Shown: piece by piece, positions 52,580 to 61,379 of the stretch
Layout of the letters: each line of letters starts with the position of its first letter
How positions within the stretch are numbered: the first letter of the stretch is position 1
DNA from: Bradyrhizobium sp. OK095
Lineage (GTDB): Bacteria; Pseudomonadota; Alphaproteobacteria; Rhizobiales; Xanthobacteraceae
Length of the DNA: 64,000 nucleotides
Reading direction: 5' to 3'
Assembly (NCBI RefSeq): GCF_900109945.1
Contig: NZ_FOBX01000013.1
Coordinates: forward strand, 124,001 to 188,000
Notes under the pieces: generated by a model
The model's database searches: none
What the model was told of the DNA's origin: nothing
The model's input: the letters and a program-made list of their open reading frames with translations, nothing else
Translations under genes and position numbers: made by a program

Positions 52580-54443
52580 GCGCGTGAAGCCCTCCGAGAT
52601 AAGCGTCCTGGACCTGCTTGTTGCCGCGGATCTCGTCGGCGGTGCCGTCGGCCAGCAGCCGGCCCTCATAGAGCACCGTGATGTGCTCGGCGAGGCCGAA
52701 GATTGCGTCGAGATCGTGCTCGACGATGACGATGGTGCAGGCTTTCGCGATGTCGCGGATCAGCGCGCAGGTCGCAATTCGCTCCGACGGGCTCATGCCG
52801 GCGAGCGGCTCGTCGAGCAACAGCACCTTCGGGCTGGTGGCGAGCGCCATGCCGATCTCGAGCCGCCGCTTCTCGCCATAGGCCAGGATATGCGTCGGCG
52901 TATCGGCGCGCGCGCCGAGGTCGAGCAGCGCCATGATCGCATCGATCTGGGCTTCCACATCCGGCAGGCTGTCGGCCGCGCGCAGCAGGTCGATCCGCAG
53001 CGGCCCACGGCGCCGCGCCAGCGCCGCGATGCGCAAATTCTTCCGCACCGAGAGGTTCGGAAACAATTGGTTGAGTTGGTTGGACTTGGCGATGCCGAAC
53101 TGTGCGGCGCGGCTGACGCCGTGGCCTGTCACCTGCGATCCGAACAGCAGCACATGGCCCGAGGTCGGGCTGACCTCGTCGAGCAGCATCTTGAACAGCG
53201 TGCTCTTGCCGGCGCCGTTCGGGCCGATCACGGCGTGGATGGAGCCGCAGCGCACCCTGAACGAGACGCCGTCGACGGCTTTCAGCCCGCCATAGTGCCG
53301 CGCCAGCGCGCACGCTTCCAAGGCGATATCGCTCTCGCTGGTGAGGGGTGATGGCAGCGGCAGCGCAGTGTCGTGCGTCCGGCGCGATCCCGTCGTCGCC
53401 GCGCTCCCGCGGGCTTCGATCGCTTCGGTCACGGCTTCCGCGGCCTGCCGTGCGGCGAGGCTTCGGCGTTCGCTCCACCAATGGATGATCTCGCCGCAGA
53501 TGCCGCGACGCAGGCCGACCACCAGCACGATGAACGCGATGCCGAGTACCAGCTTCCACAGCGTGGTGAGGCCGGGAATGAGCTGGAGGTTGTCGCGCAG
53601 CCATAGCCACAGTGCGGCCCCGACCAGCGGCCCGATCAAGGTGTTGGCGCCGCCGACAATGGTCTGGACCACCAGCTGGCCGGAGGTTTCCAGCGAGAAC
53701 GCATCCGGCGGCATGTAGCTCTGGAACGAGCCGAGCAGACCGCCGGCAAGCCCGGCATAGAGCGCGGCGATGACGAAGGCGGCGAGCTTGTAGGCCGGCA
53801 CGTTGTGGCCGAGCATCGCAACACGCGCCGTGTTCTCCTTGATGGCGAGCAGGATCGCGCCCACCGGCGAGCGGACGATGCGGCGCGCTAGTACGTAAGC
53901 AGCGAAGAAGATCACCGCGAACAGAATATACATCGGCAGGCCCGCGCCGATGCGGATGGCGTGGTCGCCGAAACCGAGCACGGGCACCGGCACACCGGGA
54001 ATGCCGTTCTCGCCACCCGTATAGTGCGACAGCGGCGAATTCTCGATGAAATAGGCCATCTGGCCGAAGGCGAGCGTAATCATCGTGAAGTAGATGCCGA
54101 TGCGGCGCACCGCGAGCCAGCCGACGATGAGCCCGAACGCGCCCGCCGATATCGTGCCGGCGGCGAGCGCCAGCCACACGCTCTTCAGGACGCCGGAGAC
54201 CAGCAGATAGGCCGTGACGAAGCCGCCGACGCCGTAGAACGCGGCCTGGCCGAACGAGAGCAGGCCGGCCAGCCCGAACAGGATATCGAAGCCGAGCCCG
54301 ATCAGGCCCCAGTTCAGCACCCGCGTCTGCAGGTCGATCGAGAAGCCGAGATGCGGCAGCACAAGAGGCGCCGCCACCAGCGTGACGAATACTGCGAGTT
54401 CCGGAACATGGCTCCGCAGCCCGCCCGATCGCGCGCTGCTCAT
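52566..54443 (-). CDS. Fused LivM permease - LivG ATPase of an ABC transporter
   Basis: The 625-residue protein has an N-terminal LivM-type permease (about 1-320, eight to ten helices; FGLAGLLSFGQAAFYGVGGF, KENTARVAMLGHNVPAYK) and, after a linker of about 50 residues rich in Ala and charged residues, a LivG-type ATPase. The ATPase has Walker A GPNGAGKST, a weakly conserved signature AYGEKRRLEIGMAL and Walker B LLLDEPLAGM. The fusion makes permease and ATPase stoichiometric. The ATG at 54443 overlaps the livH stop (ATGA). The AYGEK signature instead of LSGGQ is common in LivG-like proteins. Confidence 0.92.
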   Translation of the reverse strand: MSSARSGGLRSHVPELAVFVTLVAAPLVLPHLGFSIDLQTRVLNWGLIGLGFDILFGLAGLLSFGQAAFYGVGGFVTAYLLVSGVLKSVWLALAAGTISAGAFGLIVGWLAVRRIGIYFTMITLAFGQMAYFIENSPLSHYTGGENGIPGVPVPVLGFGDHAIRIGAGLPMYILFAVIFFAAYVLARRIVRSPVGAILLAIKENTARVAMLGHNVPAYKLAAFVIAALYAGLAGGLLGSFQSYMPPDAFSLETSGQLVVQTIVGGANTLIGPLVGAALWLWLRDNLQLIPGLTTLWKLVLGIAFIVLVVGLRRGICGEIIHWWSERRSLAARQAAEAVTEAIEARGSAATTGSRRTHDTALPLPSPLTSESDIALEACALARHYGGLKAVDGVSFRVRCGSIHAVIGPNGAGKSTLFKMLLDEVSPTSGHVLLFGSQVTGHGVSRAAQFGIAKSNQLNQLFPNLSVRKNLRIAALARRRGPLRIDLLRAADSLPDVEAQIDAIMALLDLGARADTPTHILAYGEKRRLEIGMALATSPKVLLLDEPLAGMSPSERIATCALIRDIAKACTIVIVEHDLDAIFGLAEHITVLYEGRLLADGTADEIRGNKQVQDAYLGGLHAHEPA

Positions 54444-55318
54444 ACGCGTCCTTCCGAGCCAAACAGGCCCTGCGGTCGCAGCACCAGCAGCAGCGCCATC
54501 AGCGCATAGAGCATCACCTCCGAATAGGAGGAGTTGAACGCGCTGGTCAGGCTGATGATCTCGCCGGCAATGAGACCGCCGACCACGGCGCCGGGGAACG
54601 AGCCGAGGCCGCCGAGCACGATCACGACGAAGGATTGCGCCATGAAGTTGGCGCCCATGTCCGGCGTCACGGCGACGACCGGCGCATAGAGCATCCCCGC
54701 CAGCCCGACCGCGACGATTCCGATCGCGAACACAAGCATGAACGTGCGCCGCAAATTGATGCCGAGGATGCCGACCATGCGCGGGTTCTCGATGCCGGCG
54801 CGAACCACGAGGCCCATCGAGGTACGGTAGAGCACGAGATAGAGGCCGAGCAGCAGCATCGCGATGATCGCAATGAGCTGGAGGCGGTAGGTCGGATAGA
54901 TCAGGAAGCCGAGCTGGGTGGCGCCCTGTCCCCATGACGGCGTCGGCGCGCGCTGGGCGTTGCCGCCGAAGATGGCGCGCACGGACTCCACGAGCACGAT
55001 TCCGACGCCATAGGTGACGAGGATCTGATCCTCATCCGGCCGGTCGTAGAACAGGCGGATGATGAAGCGCTCGAGCAGGAAACCGAGCACCAGCATGAAG
55101 CCGCAGCCGACCGCGATCGCGAGCAGGAACGATTGCGTATATTGCAGCATGACGACGGCGGCATAGGCGCCCACGGCGAACAGCGCGCCATGCGCAAAGT
55201 TCAGCACGCCGAGCGTGCCGAGGATGATGGTCAGGCCGCTGCTGACGAGCGCCAGCAGCGAACCGAGGGCCAGGCCGTTGAAGGCCTGCGAGGCGAGGGC
55301 GGGCCAGCTCGGCATCAT
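54440..55318 (-). CDS. Branched-chain-type ABC transporter permease (LivH)
   Basis: The 292-residue permease has eight helices: GLALGSLLALVSSGLTIILG, the NFAHGALFAVGAYAA motif that defines LivH, and FVVIVLGGLGSFPGAVVGG near the end. Six bases separate it from the substrate-binding protein gene upstream. It should form the channel with the LivM half of the fusion protein. Confidence 0.93.
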   Translation of the reverse strand: MMPSWPALASQAFNGLALGSLLALVSSGLTIILGTLGVLNFAHGALFAVGAYAAVVMLQYTQSFLLAIAVGCGFMLVLGFLLERFIIRLFYDRPDEDQILVTYGVGIVLVESVRAIFGGNAQRAPTPSWGQGATQLGFLIYPTYRLQLIAIIAMLLLGLYLVLYRTSMGLVVRAGIENPRMVGILGINLRRTFMLVFAIGIVAVGLAGMLYAPVVAVTPDMGANFMAQSFVVIVLGGLGSFPGAVVGGLIAGEIISLTSAFNSSYSEVMLYALMALLLVLRPQGLFGSEGRV

Positions 55319-55324
55319 GATGGC

Positions 55325-56662
55325 TCAGGTATAGGGGCCGAGCTTGCAGCCGAATTGGTCCGGCGGATTCATCACGCTTTCGCCGTCGGCAACGTCGACG
55401 ATCTCGTAATAATCCTCCGGGCTCGTCATCTCGGCCGGCGCCTTGCCGCGCAGGATCGGGATCGGACGCACCATCTGGTGATCCTCGGCGCGGAAATACA
55501 CCTTGCCGATCGTGGTCTCGTAAGGCTGCTCTTTCGAAGCTTCCATCGCCTTGATGATCTCGACCGGATTGAAGCTCTTCACGCGCTCGACCGTCAGCGC
55601 CCAGAGATAGGTCTGCATGTAGCCGATATGGGCGCCCCAGCGCGGATGATATTTGTTCTGCGCGACGAAGGCGTCGACGAAGCCCTTGGCGAGCGGATAG
55701 CGGTCCGACAGCGTCCACCAGAAGTCGCAGCTGCCATAGACGCCCTGCATGATCTCGGCGCCGAGCTCCTTGTCCTGGAACGACGACAGGTTCGGTACCA
55801 CCAGCTTCATGCGCTTGAGCACGCCGAACTGCTCGGCCTGCTTGGTGGAGGCCACCGCATCGGCGCCGAAGGCGATGTTGACGAACACGTCGGCGCCGCT
55901 GTTGGCGATGTTGAGCAGCGCCGAGGAATAGTCGGTGGTGCCGAGCGGGACGACTTCCTTGGCGACCTGCTGCCAGCCCTGCTCTTTGGAGAATTTTGCG
56001 AAGCTGTCATAGACCGTATGACCGTAGGTATAGTCGGGCACCAGGAACGCGGTCTTCATGTTCTTGCCGAGCGCCTTGGCGACGACCGGCGCGAGCGCCT
56101 TGGCGGCCATGTAGGCGTTCTGCTGCGAGCGGAAGCCGTAGCGCTGGCAGTTCTTGCCGGTGATGTCGTTGGAGCCGGCGATGCCGACCATGTAGAGCAC
56201 CTTTTCGCGCGAGCCGAGCTCTTCCAGCGCGATCGCGCTGGCGCTCGACACCGAGCCGGCCAGCATGATCGCCTTGTCGCGCTGGATGAACTGCGTCGCG
56301 CTCTGCACGTCGAGATTGGGCTTTCCTTCGGTGTCGGACACCTTGTAGCGGATCTGGCGGCCGAGCACGCCCTTGCCCTGCAAGCCCCATTTTTTCGCGG
56401 CGTCGCTGCCCGCATTGATTTCTGCGATGGCGAGCTCGTAGCCGAGCTTGAGGTCGCCGCCGTCGCCGGAGAACACGCCGGTGAGCGGGATGGTCAACCC
56501 GACGAAGACCGAGTCCGCGGTGACGCCGTCCGGAAAAGTCCCGATGCTGGCCGGTGTCTGTGCCCAGGCGGCGCCACCTGAAAGCAAGGCGACGTCTGGA
56601 AGCATCAGGCTGGCGGCGGCGCCGGCGCTTCCGAGCAGGATCTGACGACGGTCAAACTTCAT
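55325..56662 (-). CDS. ABC transporter substrate-binding protein (Leu/Ile/Val-binding-like)
   Basis: The 445-residue periplasmic protein has a Tat-like signal (DRRQILLGSAGAAASLML) ending near AAWAQT. The mature core starts VFVGLTIPLTGVFSGDGG and contains ELAIAEINAGSD and MLAGSVSSASAIALEEL. It belongs to the amino-acid/amide binding family of type I receptors. The natural ligand cannot be read. The nitrilase gene 67 bases upstream on the same strand argues for a nitrile, amide or similar nitrogen compound. Confidence 0.9.
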   Translation of the reverse strand: MKFDRRQILLGSAGAAASLMLPDVALLSGGAAWAQTPASIGTFPDGVTADSVFVGLTIPLTGVFSGDGGDLKLGYELAIAEINAGSDAAKKWGLQGKGVLGRQIRYKVSDTEGKPNLDVQSATQFIQRDKAIMLAGSVSSASAIALEELGSREKVLYMVGIAGSNDITGKNCQRYGFRSQQNAYMAAKALAPVVAKALGKNMKTAFLVPDYTYGHTVYDSFAKFSKEQGWQQVAKEVVPLGTTDYSSALLNIANSGADVFVNIAFGADAVASTKQAEQFGVLKRMKLVVPNLSSFQDKELGAEIMQGVYGSCDFWWTLSDRYPLAKGFVDAFVAQNKYHPRWGAHIGYMQTYLWALTVERVKSFNPVEIIKAMEASKEQPYETTIGKVYFRAEDHQMVRPIPILRGKAPAEMTSPEDYYEIVDVADGESVMNPPDQFGCKLGPYT

Positions 56663-56729
56663 GACTCACCTTCCATGTTTCGTCACCGCCGGATCGGCTG
56701 GTGGATTGCGGTTGGAGACAAAGCCCGGC

Positions 56730-57764
56730 TCACGCGCCGGCGTCGATCTTGGTGTGGGGTCGGGTATCGGTTGCCGCGTCCGTCGTCGCCGCGTCGCCGG
56801 TGAAAGACACCGGGGTGAGCCGGCGACGATCGACGCTGAGGTCGAAGATATCGAAACGGTTGTAATAGCCGACCACGTCGTGAAACTGTTTCGGCTCGAC
56901 GCAGCGGTTGAGATCGATCTCGGCATAGAGGATGCCTTCCTCGTCGCGCAGCGCGTCGCCGATCTGCTCTCCGGTCGGATCGAGGAAGAAGGTTTCCGCG
57001 CGCGGCGTGGCGTCCAGCACCGCGGCGGCCGAGGCATCGCGCGCCACCAACATGTCGCGCGCCGCCTTGTCGAGCACGCCGGCGGTGACGAGGCCGAACA
57101 CCTTTGCTTCGAAGCAATGCGCGGCAGCGCGAATCCTTGTCGCCGCCGCGATGTGGTAGTTGCCGCCCGCGGCCGGCCGGCGGGTTGGCCAGACCGGCGG
57201 CCAGCTCGAGATGTGCAATTGCTCACCCTGAGCCATCAGCGAATAGCGTGCCAAGGGATTGGTGTTCTCGCCGCAGATCAGTTGCCCGATCTTGCCGAGC
57301 CTGGTGTCGACTACGCGCAGGCCCGCGCCATCACCGTTGCTCCAGATCAGCTTCTCGTAGAAGGTCGGCACCAGCTTGCGATGGTGGTTGAGGATCTCGC
57401 CGTCCTCGCCGATCAGCAAGTTGGTATTCCAGATGGCACCGACGCTCGCCGGCGATTTCTCGCTGATGCCGATCGAGACCACGATGCCGAGCGCGCGTGC
57501 TTCGTCGCGGATTGCTTTGATCTCCGGGCCGTCGACCAGCACCGACTGGTCGGCCATGCGCACGAACAGGTCGTGATTGTCGATGGGAGCCCAGAGCGCC
57601 GCCCATACCGGGAACGCGGGAATGAATGTCTCGGACAATGCCACGATCCCGGCGCCGGCGGCGGCTGCCTCTCGGATGAGCGAGATTGCCTTTTTTGTGG
57701 TCGCCGAACGGTCGAGAAACACCGGCGCCGCGTGCACTGCGGCGGCCTTGAAGCGGGGAAGCAT
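56730..57764 (-). CDS. Nitrilase (carbon-nitrogen hydrolase family)
   Basis: The 344-residue enzyme should convert a nitrile to carboxylic acid and ammonia. The catalytic triad is visible: Glu in LSETFIPAFPVWA, Lys in HHRKLVPTFYEK and Cys in LICGENTNPLA. CGENTNPLARY is characteristic of aliphatic/aryl nitrilases rather than amidases. Length is normal. It leads the operon with an ABC transporter, and a divergent LysR gene is the likely regulator. The C-terminus after about residue 310 is a variable Thr/Asp-rich tail. Confidence 0.93.
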   Translation of the reverse strand: MLPRFKAAAVHAAPVFLDRSATTKKAISLIREAAAAGAGIVALSETFIPAFPVWAALWAPIDNHDLFVRMADQSVLVDGPEIKAIRDEARALGIVVSIGISEKSPASVGAIWNTNLLIGEDGEILNHHRKLVPTFYEKLIWSNGDGAGLRVVDTRLGKIGQLICGENTNPLARYSLMAQGEQLHISSWPPVWPTRRPAAGGNYHIAAATRIRAAAHCFEAKVFGLVTAGVLDKAARDMLVARDASAAAVLDATPRAETFFLDPTGEQIGDALRDEEGILYAEIDLNRCVEPKQFHDVVGYYNRFDIFDLSVDRRRLTPVSFTGDAATTDAATDTRPHTKIDAGA

Positions 57765-57824
57765 GGCTTTGTCCTTGGTTCAGGTCAGGCTAATGGCGTC
57801 CCCAGGACCCTGATACAGACAATC

Positions 57825-57842
57825 CTGCAAGACGGCTTGCAG
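57825..57842. promoter_or_regulatory. Probable LysR operator between nitrilase and lysR genes
   Basis: CTGCAAG and its complement CTTGCAG are separated by four bases, a perfect dyad in the divergent gap, 61 bases from the nitrilase start and 60 from the LysR start. The TGCAA-N6-TTGCA core is compatible with LysR-type recognition. Binding is inferred from position and symmetry. Confidence 0.55.
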
Positions 57843-57872
57843 ACGGCGGCAATCCGCCCCACCGTACCCCGG

Positions 57873-57888
57873 TGGCACAGCGCTTGCT
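57873..57888 (+). promoter_or_regulatory. Perfect sigma-54 consensus just upstream of the LysR gene
   Basis: TGGCAC-AGCGC-TTGCT matches the RpoN consensus TGGCAC-N5-TTGCW at every position. Transcription would begin around 57899, only about three bases before the annotated ATG at 57902. The transcript would be nearly leaderless, unless the true start is later. The element could alternatively be a decoy or chance match. Confidence 0.5.
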
Positions 57889-57901
57889 GTTTGGGGGGGC
57901 C

Positions 57902-58876
57902 ATGCAGGAGTTCAACTCACTCGACTGGGACGACCTCAAGATCTTCCTTCACGCGGCCCGCGGCGGCAGCCTTGGCAGCGCGGCGAAGCGGCTGCGGGTC
58001 GATCAGTCCACCATCAGCCGCCGGATCGCGCATCTCGAATGCGCGCTCGGCGCGGCCTTGTTCGAGCGCTCGCCGCAAGGCCTGCGCGTCAACGAGGCCG
58101 GCGAGCGCCTGCTCTGTCATGCCGAGCGGATCGAAAGCGCCGTTATTGCGATGCATCAGGACGTGCAGCGCGGCGGCGGCCGGATGGCGGGCCGGGTCAG
58201 GCTCGCCACGATGGAAGGCATCGCTTCGCTCTATCTGGCGTTTCGTTTCGCGCCTTTGCGGCAGCGCTATCCCGACCTGACCATCGAGCTCCTGACGTCG
58301 CCGCAGGCGGTCTCGGTCAACCGGCGCGAGGCTGATCTCTTCCTCAGCTTCTTCCGTCCGCCGGGGCAGGGCATGGTGTCGGAGCGGCTCGGCAGCTTCC
58401 AGCTCGGCCTCTACGGTTCACCCGACTATCTCGCGCGCGAAGGCATGCCCGAACGGCCCGCGGATCTCGCGCGCCACAGCTTCGTCACCTACATCGACGA
58501 TCTGATCCAGCTCGACTCGGTACGCTGGCTCGACGACATCATCCGCAACCCGCCGGTGAGCTTTCACTCCAACAGCATGATCGCGCAGATGAACGCCGCT
58601 GCCGGCGGCATCGGCCTCGTGCTGCTGCCGAGCTTTGCGGTGGCCGGCCGCAACGATCTGATCCCGGTGCTGCACGAAAAGATGTCGACGACGCGGGACG
58701 TCTGGATCAACGTCCACAGCGATCTCCAGTTCGTGCCGCGCATTCGTGCCGTCTCGAGCTTCCTCAAGGCGATGTTCAAGTCCGACCCGTTGATGCAGGC
58801 GGATAATTCCGGCCGCAAGATGCTCGATGCGCTGCTGGTCGGGGATGCCGGAACCGTCGCCCTGCAGAACGGCTGA
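57902..58876 (+). CDS. LysR family transcriptional regulator
   Basis: The 324-residue protein has an N-terminal winged helix (LDWDDLKIFLHAARGGSLGSAAKRLRVDQSTISRRIAHLE in part) and a periplasmic-binding-like effector domain from about residue 90. It is divergent from the nitrilase operon, with a perfect dyad between them, so it probably regulates that operon and itself. ATG 57902 is directly behind GGGGGGGCC; a frame open to 57872 adds an unlikely MAQRLLFGGA. The stop lies six bases from the convergent flippase gene. Confidence 0.92.
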   Translation: MQEFNSLDWDDLKIFLHAARGGSLGSAAKRLRVDQSTISRRIAHLECALGAALFERSPQGLRVNEAGERLLCHAERIESAVIAMHQDVQRGGGRMAGRVRLATMEGIASLYLAFRFAPLRQRYPDLTIELLTSPQAVSVNRREADLFLSFFRPPGQGMVSERLGSFQLGLYGSPDYLAREGMPERPADLARHSFVTYIDDLIQLDSVRWLDDIIRNPPVSFHSNSMIAQMNAAAGGIGLVLLPSFAVAGRNDLIPVLHEKMSTTRDVWINVHSDLQFVPRIRAVSSFLKAMFKSDPLMQADNSGRKMLDALLVGDAGTVALQNG

Positions 58877-58882
58877 CGCGTT

Positions 58883-60316
58883 TCAGTCCCTGCGCTTGCC
58901 GAACGCCAGCACGTGCAGGCCGAGCCGCTGCCGCACGATCCAGAACAGCAGCACGGTCTCGAAGGTGAGCGAGATCGAGGTCGCGGCCGCGGCGCCATGG
59001 CCGCCGTAGCGCGGCACCAACGCGATGCAGAGCACGACGTTCATGACGAAGGCCAGCGCATAGGCGAGCGCGCAGATCTTCTGCTGGCCGAGCATGTTGA
59101 GCAGGCGCTCGACCGGGCCGATAGCAGAGCGCACCACGAGGCCGATCGCGGCGACGAACATGATGTCGTAGCCGACCATGAATTGCGGGCCGAACAACCA
59201 CAGCAGCGGCTTGCCGAGCGCGAGCAGTACAATGGTCGCTGCCAGCGACGGCCAGAACGTCCAGTTGATGGCATGGGCGACATAGGCCGACAGGCGCGCC
59301 TTGTCGCCGGCTGCGTTGTATTCGGCGAAGCGATGCGCGGTCGTCGCCGACATCGCGTAGTGAATGAAGGAGACCAGCGCCAGCGTCTTGACGACAGCGA
59401 AGTAGACGCCAACCTCGTCGGAGGGGCGGAATTGCTGAAGCACCAGCACGTCGGTGTAGGACAGCAGCAGGTAAAAGCTCTCGACCAGCAGGATAGGCAA
59501 CGACACCGCGAGCCAGCCGCTGACGTCGTAGGCCTTCGGGCCGGGCTCGATGTGATCGGCGAGCTTGCGGTTCAGCACCAGCATCTGCCCGGTCATCGCG
59601 ATCCACACCGCGCCCAGGCTCGCGACCATCGCGGCGACCGCGCCGAGATGATAGCCGAGCAGGAAGGCAGAGGCGGTGATGCCGATGATCAGCGCCTGGC
59701 GGATGATGAATTGCGGCATCAGGCCGAGCTGCATCCAGTCATGCGAGCGCGCGATACCGTCCTGGGTGTTGGCGACGACGAAGGCGGGCAGCGTCATGCA
59801 GCCGATATAAAGCGGCAGCACCTCGGCCGGGTCGATCCAGGGCGACAGCAGCCTCACGATACCGGCAAGCCCAAGCGACACCAGCGCGGACACCGCGAAG
59901 GTCAGCCAGCGGCTGCCGGAGAGAAAGCCGCGCAGCAGCGCATGCTCGCCGCTGCTGCGATATTCCGGAATGATTTTTTGCGCGGAAGCGGAGATGCCGA
60001 AATCCATCATGCTGCCGAGCAGCAACACCCAGGTCCAGACATAGACATAGATGCCGTAGTCGGACGTGCCCATCCAGCGCGCGAGCAGGACCTGCGAGAA
60101 ATAGGCAAGGCCGGCGCTGATGACGCGGATGATGAAGATGGTGCCGGCCAGCCGCCGCGTCAGCGACGCCTCGCTCGAGCCGCCCGTCAATTTGGCACGC
60201 AGCCGCCCGATCAGCCCGGCCGGTCCGGTCGTTGCGGGTTCTGCATCCATCACGGCCACGTCGAGGATCCCCAGGGCGTCCCGCATGCTGCGGCAGCCTT
60301 GGGAATTAGCAACCAT
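58883..60316 (-). CDS. Polysaccharide/lipid-linked oligosaccharide flippase (Wzx/MOP family)
   Basis: The 477-residue protein has 12-14 helices in the pattern of polysaccharide-biosynthesis flippases (RLAGTIFIIRVISAGLAYFSQVLLARW in part; GTSDYGIYVYVWTW, then a C-terminal half with NMLGQQKICALAYALAF). These export lipid-linked sugar units for O-antigen, capsule or exopolysaccharide. No glycosyltransferase or polymerase gene is adjacent, which is unusual since wzx genes normally sit in large clusters. The substrate is unknown. The first 40 residues are cytosolic and variable, so the start (60316) is tentative. Confidence 0.87.
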   Translation of the reverse strand: MVANSQGCRSMRDALGILDVAVMDAEPATTGPAGLIGRLRAKLTGGSSEASLTRRLAGTIFIIRVISAGLAYFSQVLLARWMGTSDYGIYVYVWTWVLLLGSMMDFGISASAQKIIPEYRSSGEHALLRGFLSGSRWLTFAVSALVSLGLAGIVRLLSPWIDPAEVLPLYIGCMTLPAFVVANTQDGIARSHDWMQLGLMPQFIIRQALIIGITASAFLLGYHLGAVAAMVASLGAVWIAMTGQMLVLNRKLADHIEPGPKAYDVSGWLAVSLPILLVESFYLLLSYTDVLVLQQFRPSDEVGVYFAVVKTLALVSFIHYAMSATTAHRFAEYNAAGDKARLSAYVAHAINWTFWPSLAATIVLLALGKPLLWLFGPQFMVGYDIMFVAAIGLVVRSAIGPVERLLNMLGQQKICALAYALAFVMNVVLCIALVPRYGGHGAAAATSISLTFETVLLFWIVRQRLGLHVLAFGKRRD

Positions 60317-60362
60317 TCGTTAAGATTCGGTTGGGTGGTGGCGCTGTCGCCCTATCCGCGGT

Positions 60363-60388
60363 GTCGTCCTCGCCTTCGCCGGGACGAC
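60363..60388. repeat. Short palindromic repeat, GTCGTCC...GGACGAC type
   Basis: GTCGTCC and GGACGAC enclose a GC-rich loop with further pairing (CGCC/GGCG-like). It lies between the DsbD-like gene stop and the flippase gene. It resembles another frequent Bradyrhizobium intergenic unit (GTGTCGTCCTGGCG ... CCAGGACGACACC), here rather decayed. Confidence 0.5.
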
Positions 60389-60397
60389 GGCTCGGGC

Positions 60398-61237
60398 TCA
60401 CTCCAGATTCGTATTGAACTCGTACGACTTCTCCGGCCCGACCAGCGTGAATTTCAGCGCCGCACCATCAGGCTTGGCGCCCGGCGGCAGTCCATCGAGC
60501 TCGAACGAAAATCGCTTCACGCCGGGCGGGCTCTCCTTGACCGGCTCCGGGATCGGCAGCGACCACTCTAGGGTCGGCCCTTCCACGAAAAGATTGACGT
60601 TGCGGTTGTCGGGCACGACCACGTCGACCAGCACGTTCTTGGGCCCGTCGCGCTTGACGTCGCGGATGGTCAGCGGATTGGGATCGCCGATATTGGCGGG
60701 CTTCGGCACGGTGTCCAGCGCGGCACGCAAGTTCGTGTCCTCGGTCGAGGCGACGCTGTTGAAGCCGAGCTCGGCACTGGCCTCGACGGGAATGCAGAGC
60801 TTTTCGCAGACCGCGTAATTGATCTCGGCGCGCAGCGTCACCGGCTTGTCGGCGGCCTTGGCGACGATGCGCAAGGGCAGCACGATCTGGTCGTGATAGC
60901 CGATCGAATGGCCGCCCGCGCCGTCGTCGAACTTCAGCGGCGCCGGCCACATCACTGTCACCGCTTCGACATTGTCCGACTTCGAGAAGTCGAACCGCGG
61001 CGGAACGCCGGAATCGCCGGGCATGCGCCAATAGGTCTTCCATCCCGGCTGGATCTGGAAGGCGATGCCGCCGAGCAGGACCGCGCCGCTGCGCGATCCC
61101 GCGAGCAGCCGTACCGCGGAATGTCCGTCGCGCTGCCACGGCGAAGAATCGTCGGCATGGGCCCCCATCGCCAGTGACGACGCAAGCAAGGTTGTCGCGA
61201 CGCCAATCGCCGCACGCAGGGGAACTTGTGTGAGCAT
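60398..61237 (-). CDS. Stand-alone DsbD alpha-type (N-terminal) domain protein, exported
   Basis: The 279-residue protein has a signal peptide (ending near AHADDS, residue 30) and one domain of the DsbD N-terminal type: WKTYWRMPGDSGVPPRF, GYHDQIVLPLRI, and the redox pair Cys-x3-Cys in YAVCEKLCIP. DsbD normally adds a membrane domain and a thioredoxin-like domain; both are absent here. It must receive electrons from another reductase or act as a periplasmic thiol chaperone. It is divergent from the yqgE gene. Confidence 0.85.
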   Translation of the reverse strand: MLTQVPLRAAIGVATTLLASSLAMGAHADDSSPWQRDGHSAVRLLAGSRSGAVLLGGIAFQIQPGWKTYWRMPGDSGVPPRFDFSKSDNVEAVTVMWPAPLKFDDGAGGHSIGYHDQIVLPLRIVAKAADKPVTLRAEINYAVCEKLCIPVEASAELGFNSVASTEDTNLRAALDTVPKPANIGDPNPLTIRDVKRDGPKNVLVDVVVPDNRNVNLFVEGPTLEWSLPIPEPVKESPPGVKRFSFELDGLPPGAKPDGAALKFTLVGPEKSYEFNTNLE

Positions 61238-61379
61238 GGCACGTCTTTACAGGGTCACCGCGGGGCAAACCATTGAATTGCTTGTGATGGATACATTCGA
61301 AACAAGTCTCCGCAAGCCTTGATTTGACAGCGGGCCGGCCCGACATCAGGATAGGAATTGAAACCGGAGTGGTTTACCG

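Noticed and set aside
55133..56581. 482-codon open frame on plus opposite the binding-protein gene
   Set aside because: Antisense to a substrate-binding protein with an obvious signal peptide.
58913..60571. 552-codon open frame on plus opposite the flippase
   Set aside because: Antisense to a clear multi-helix protein; charged, low-complexity translation.
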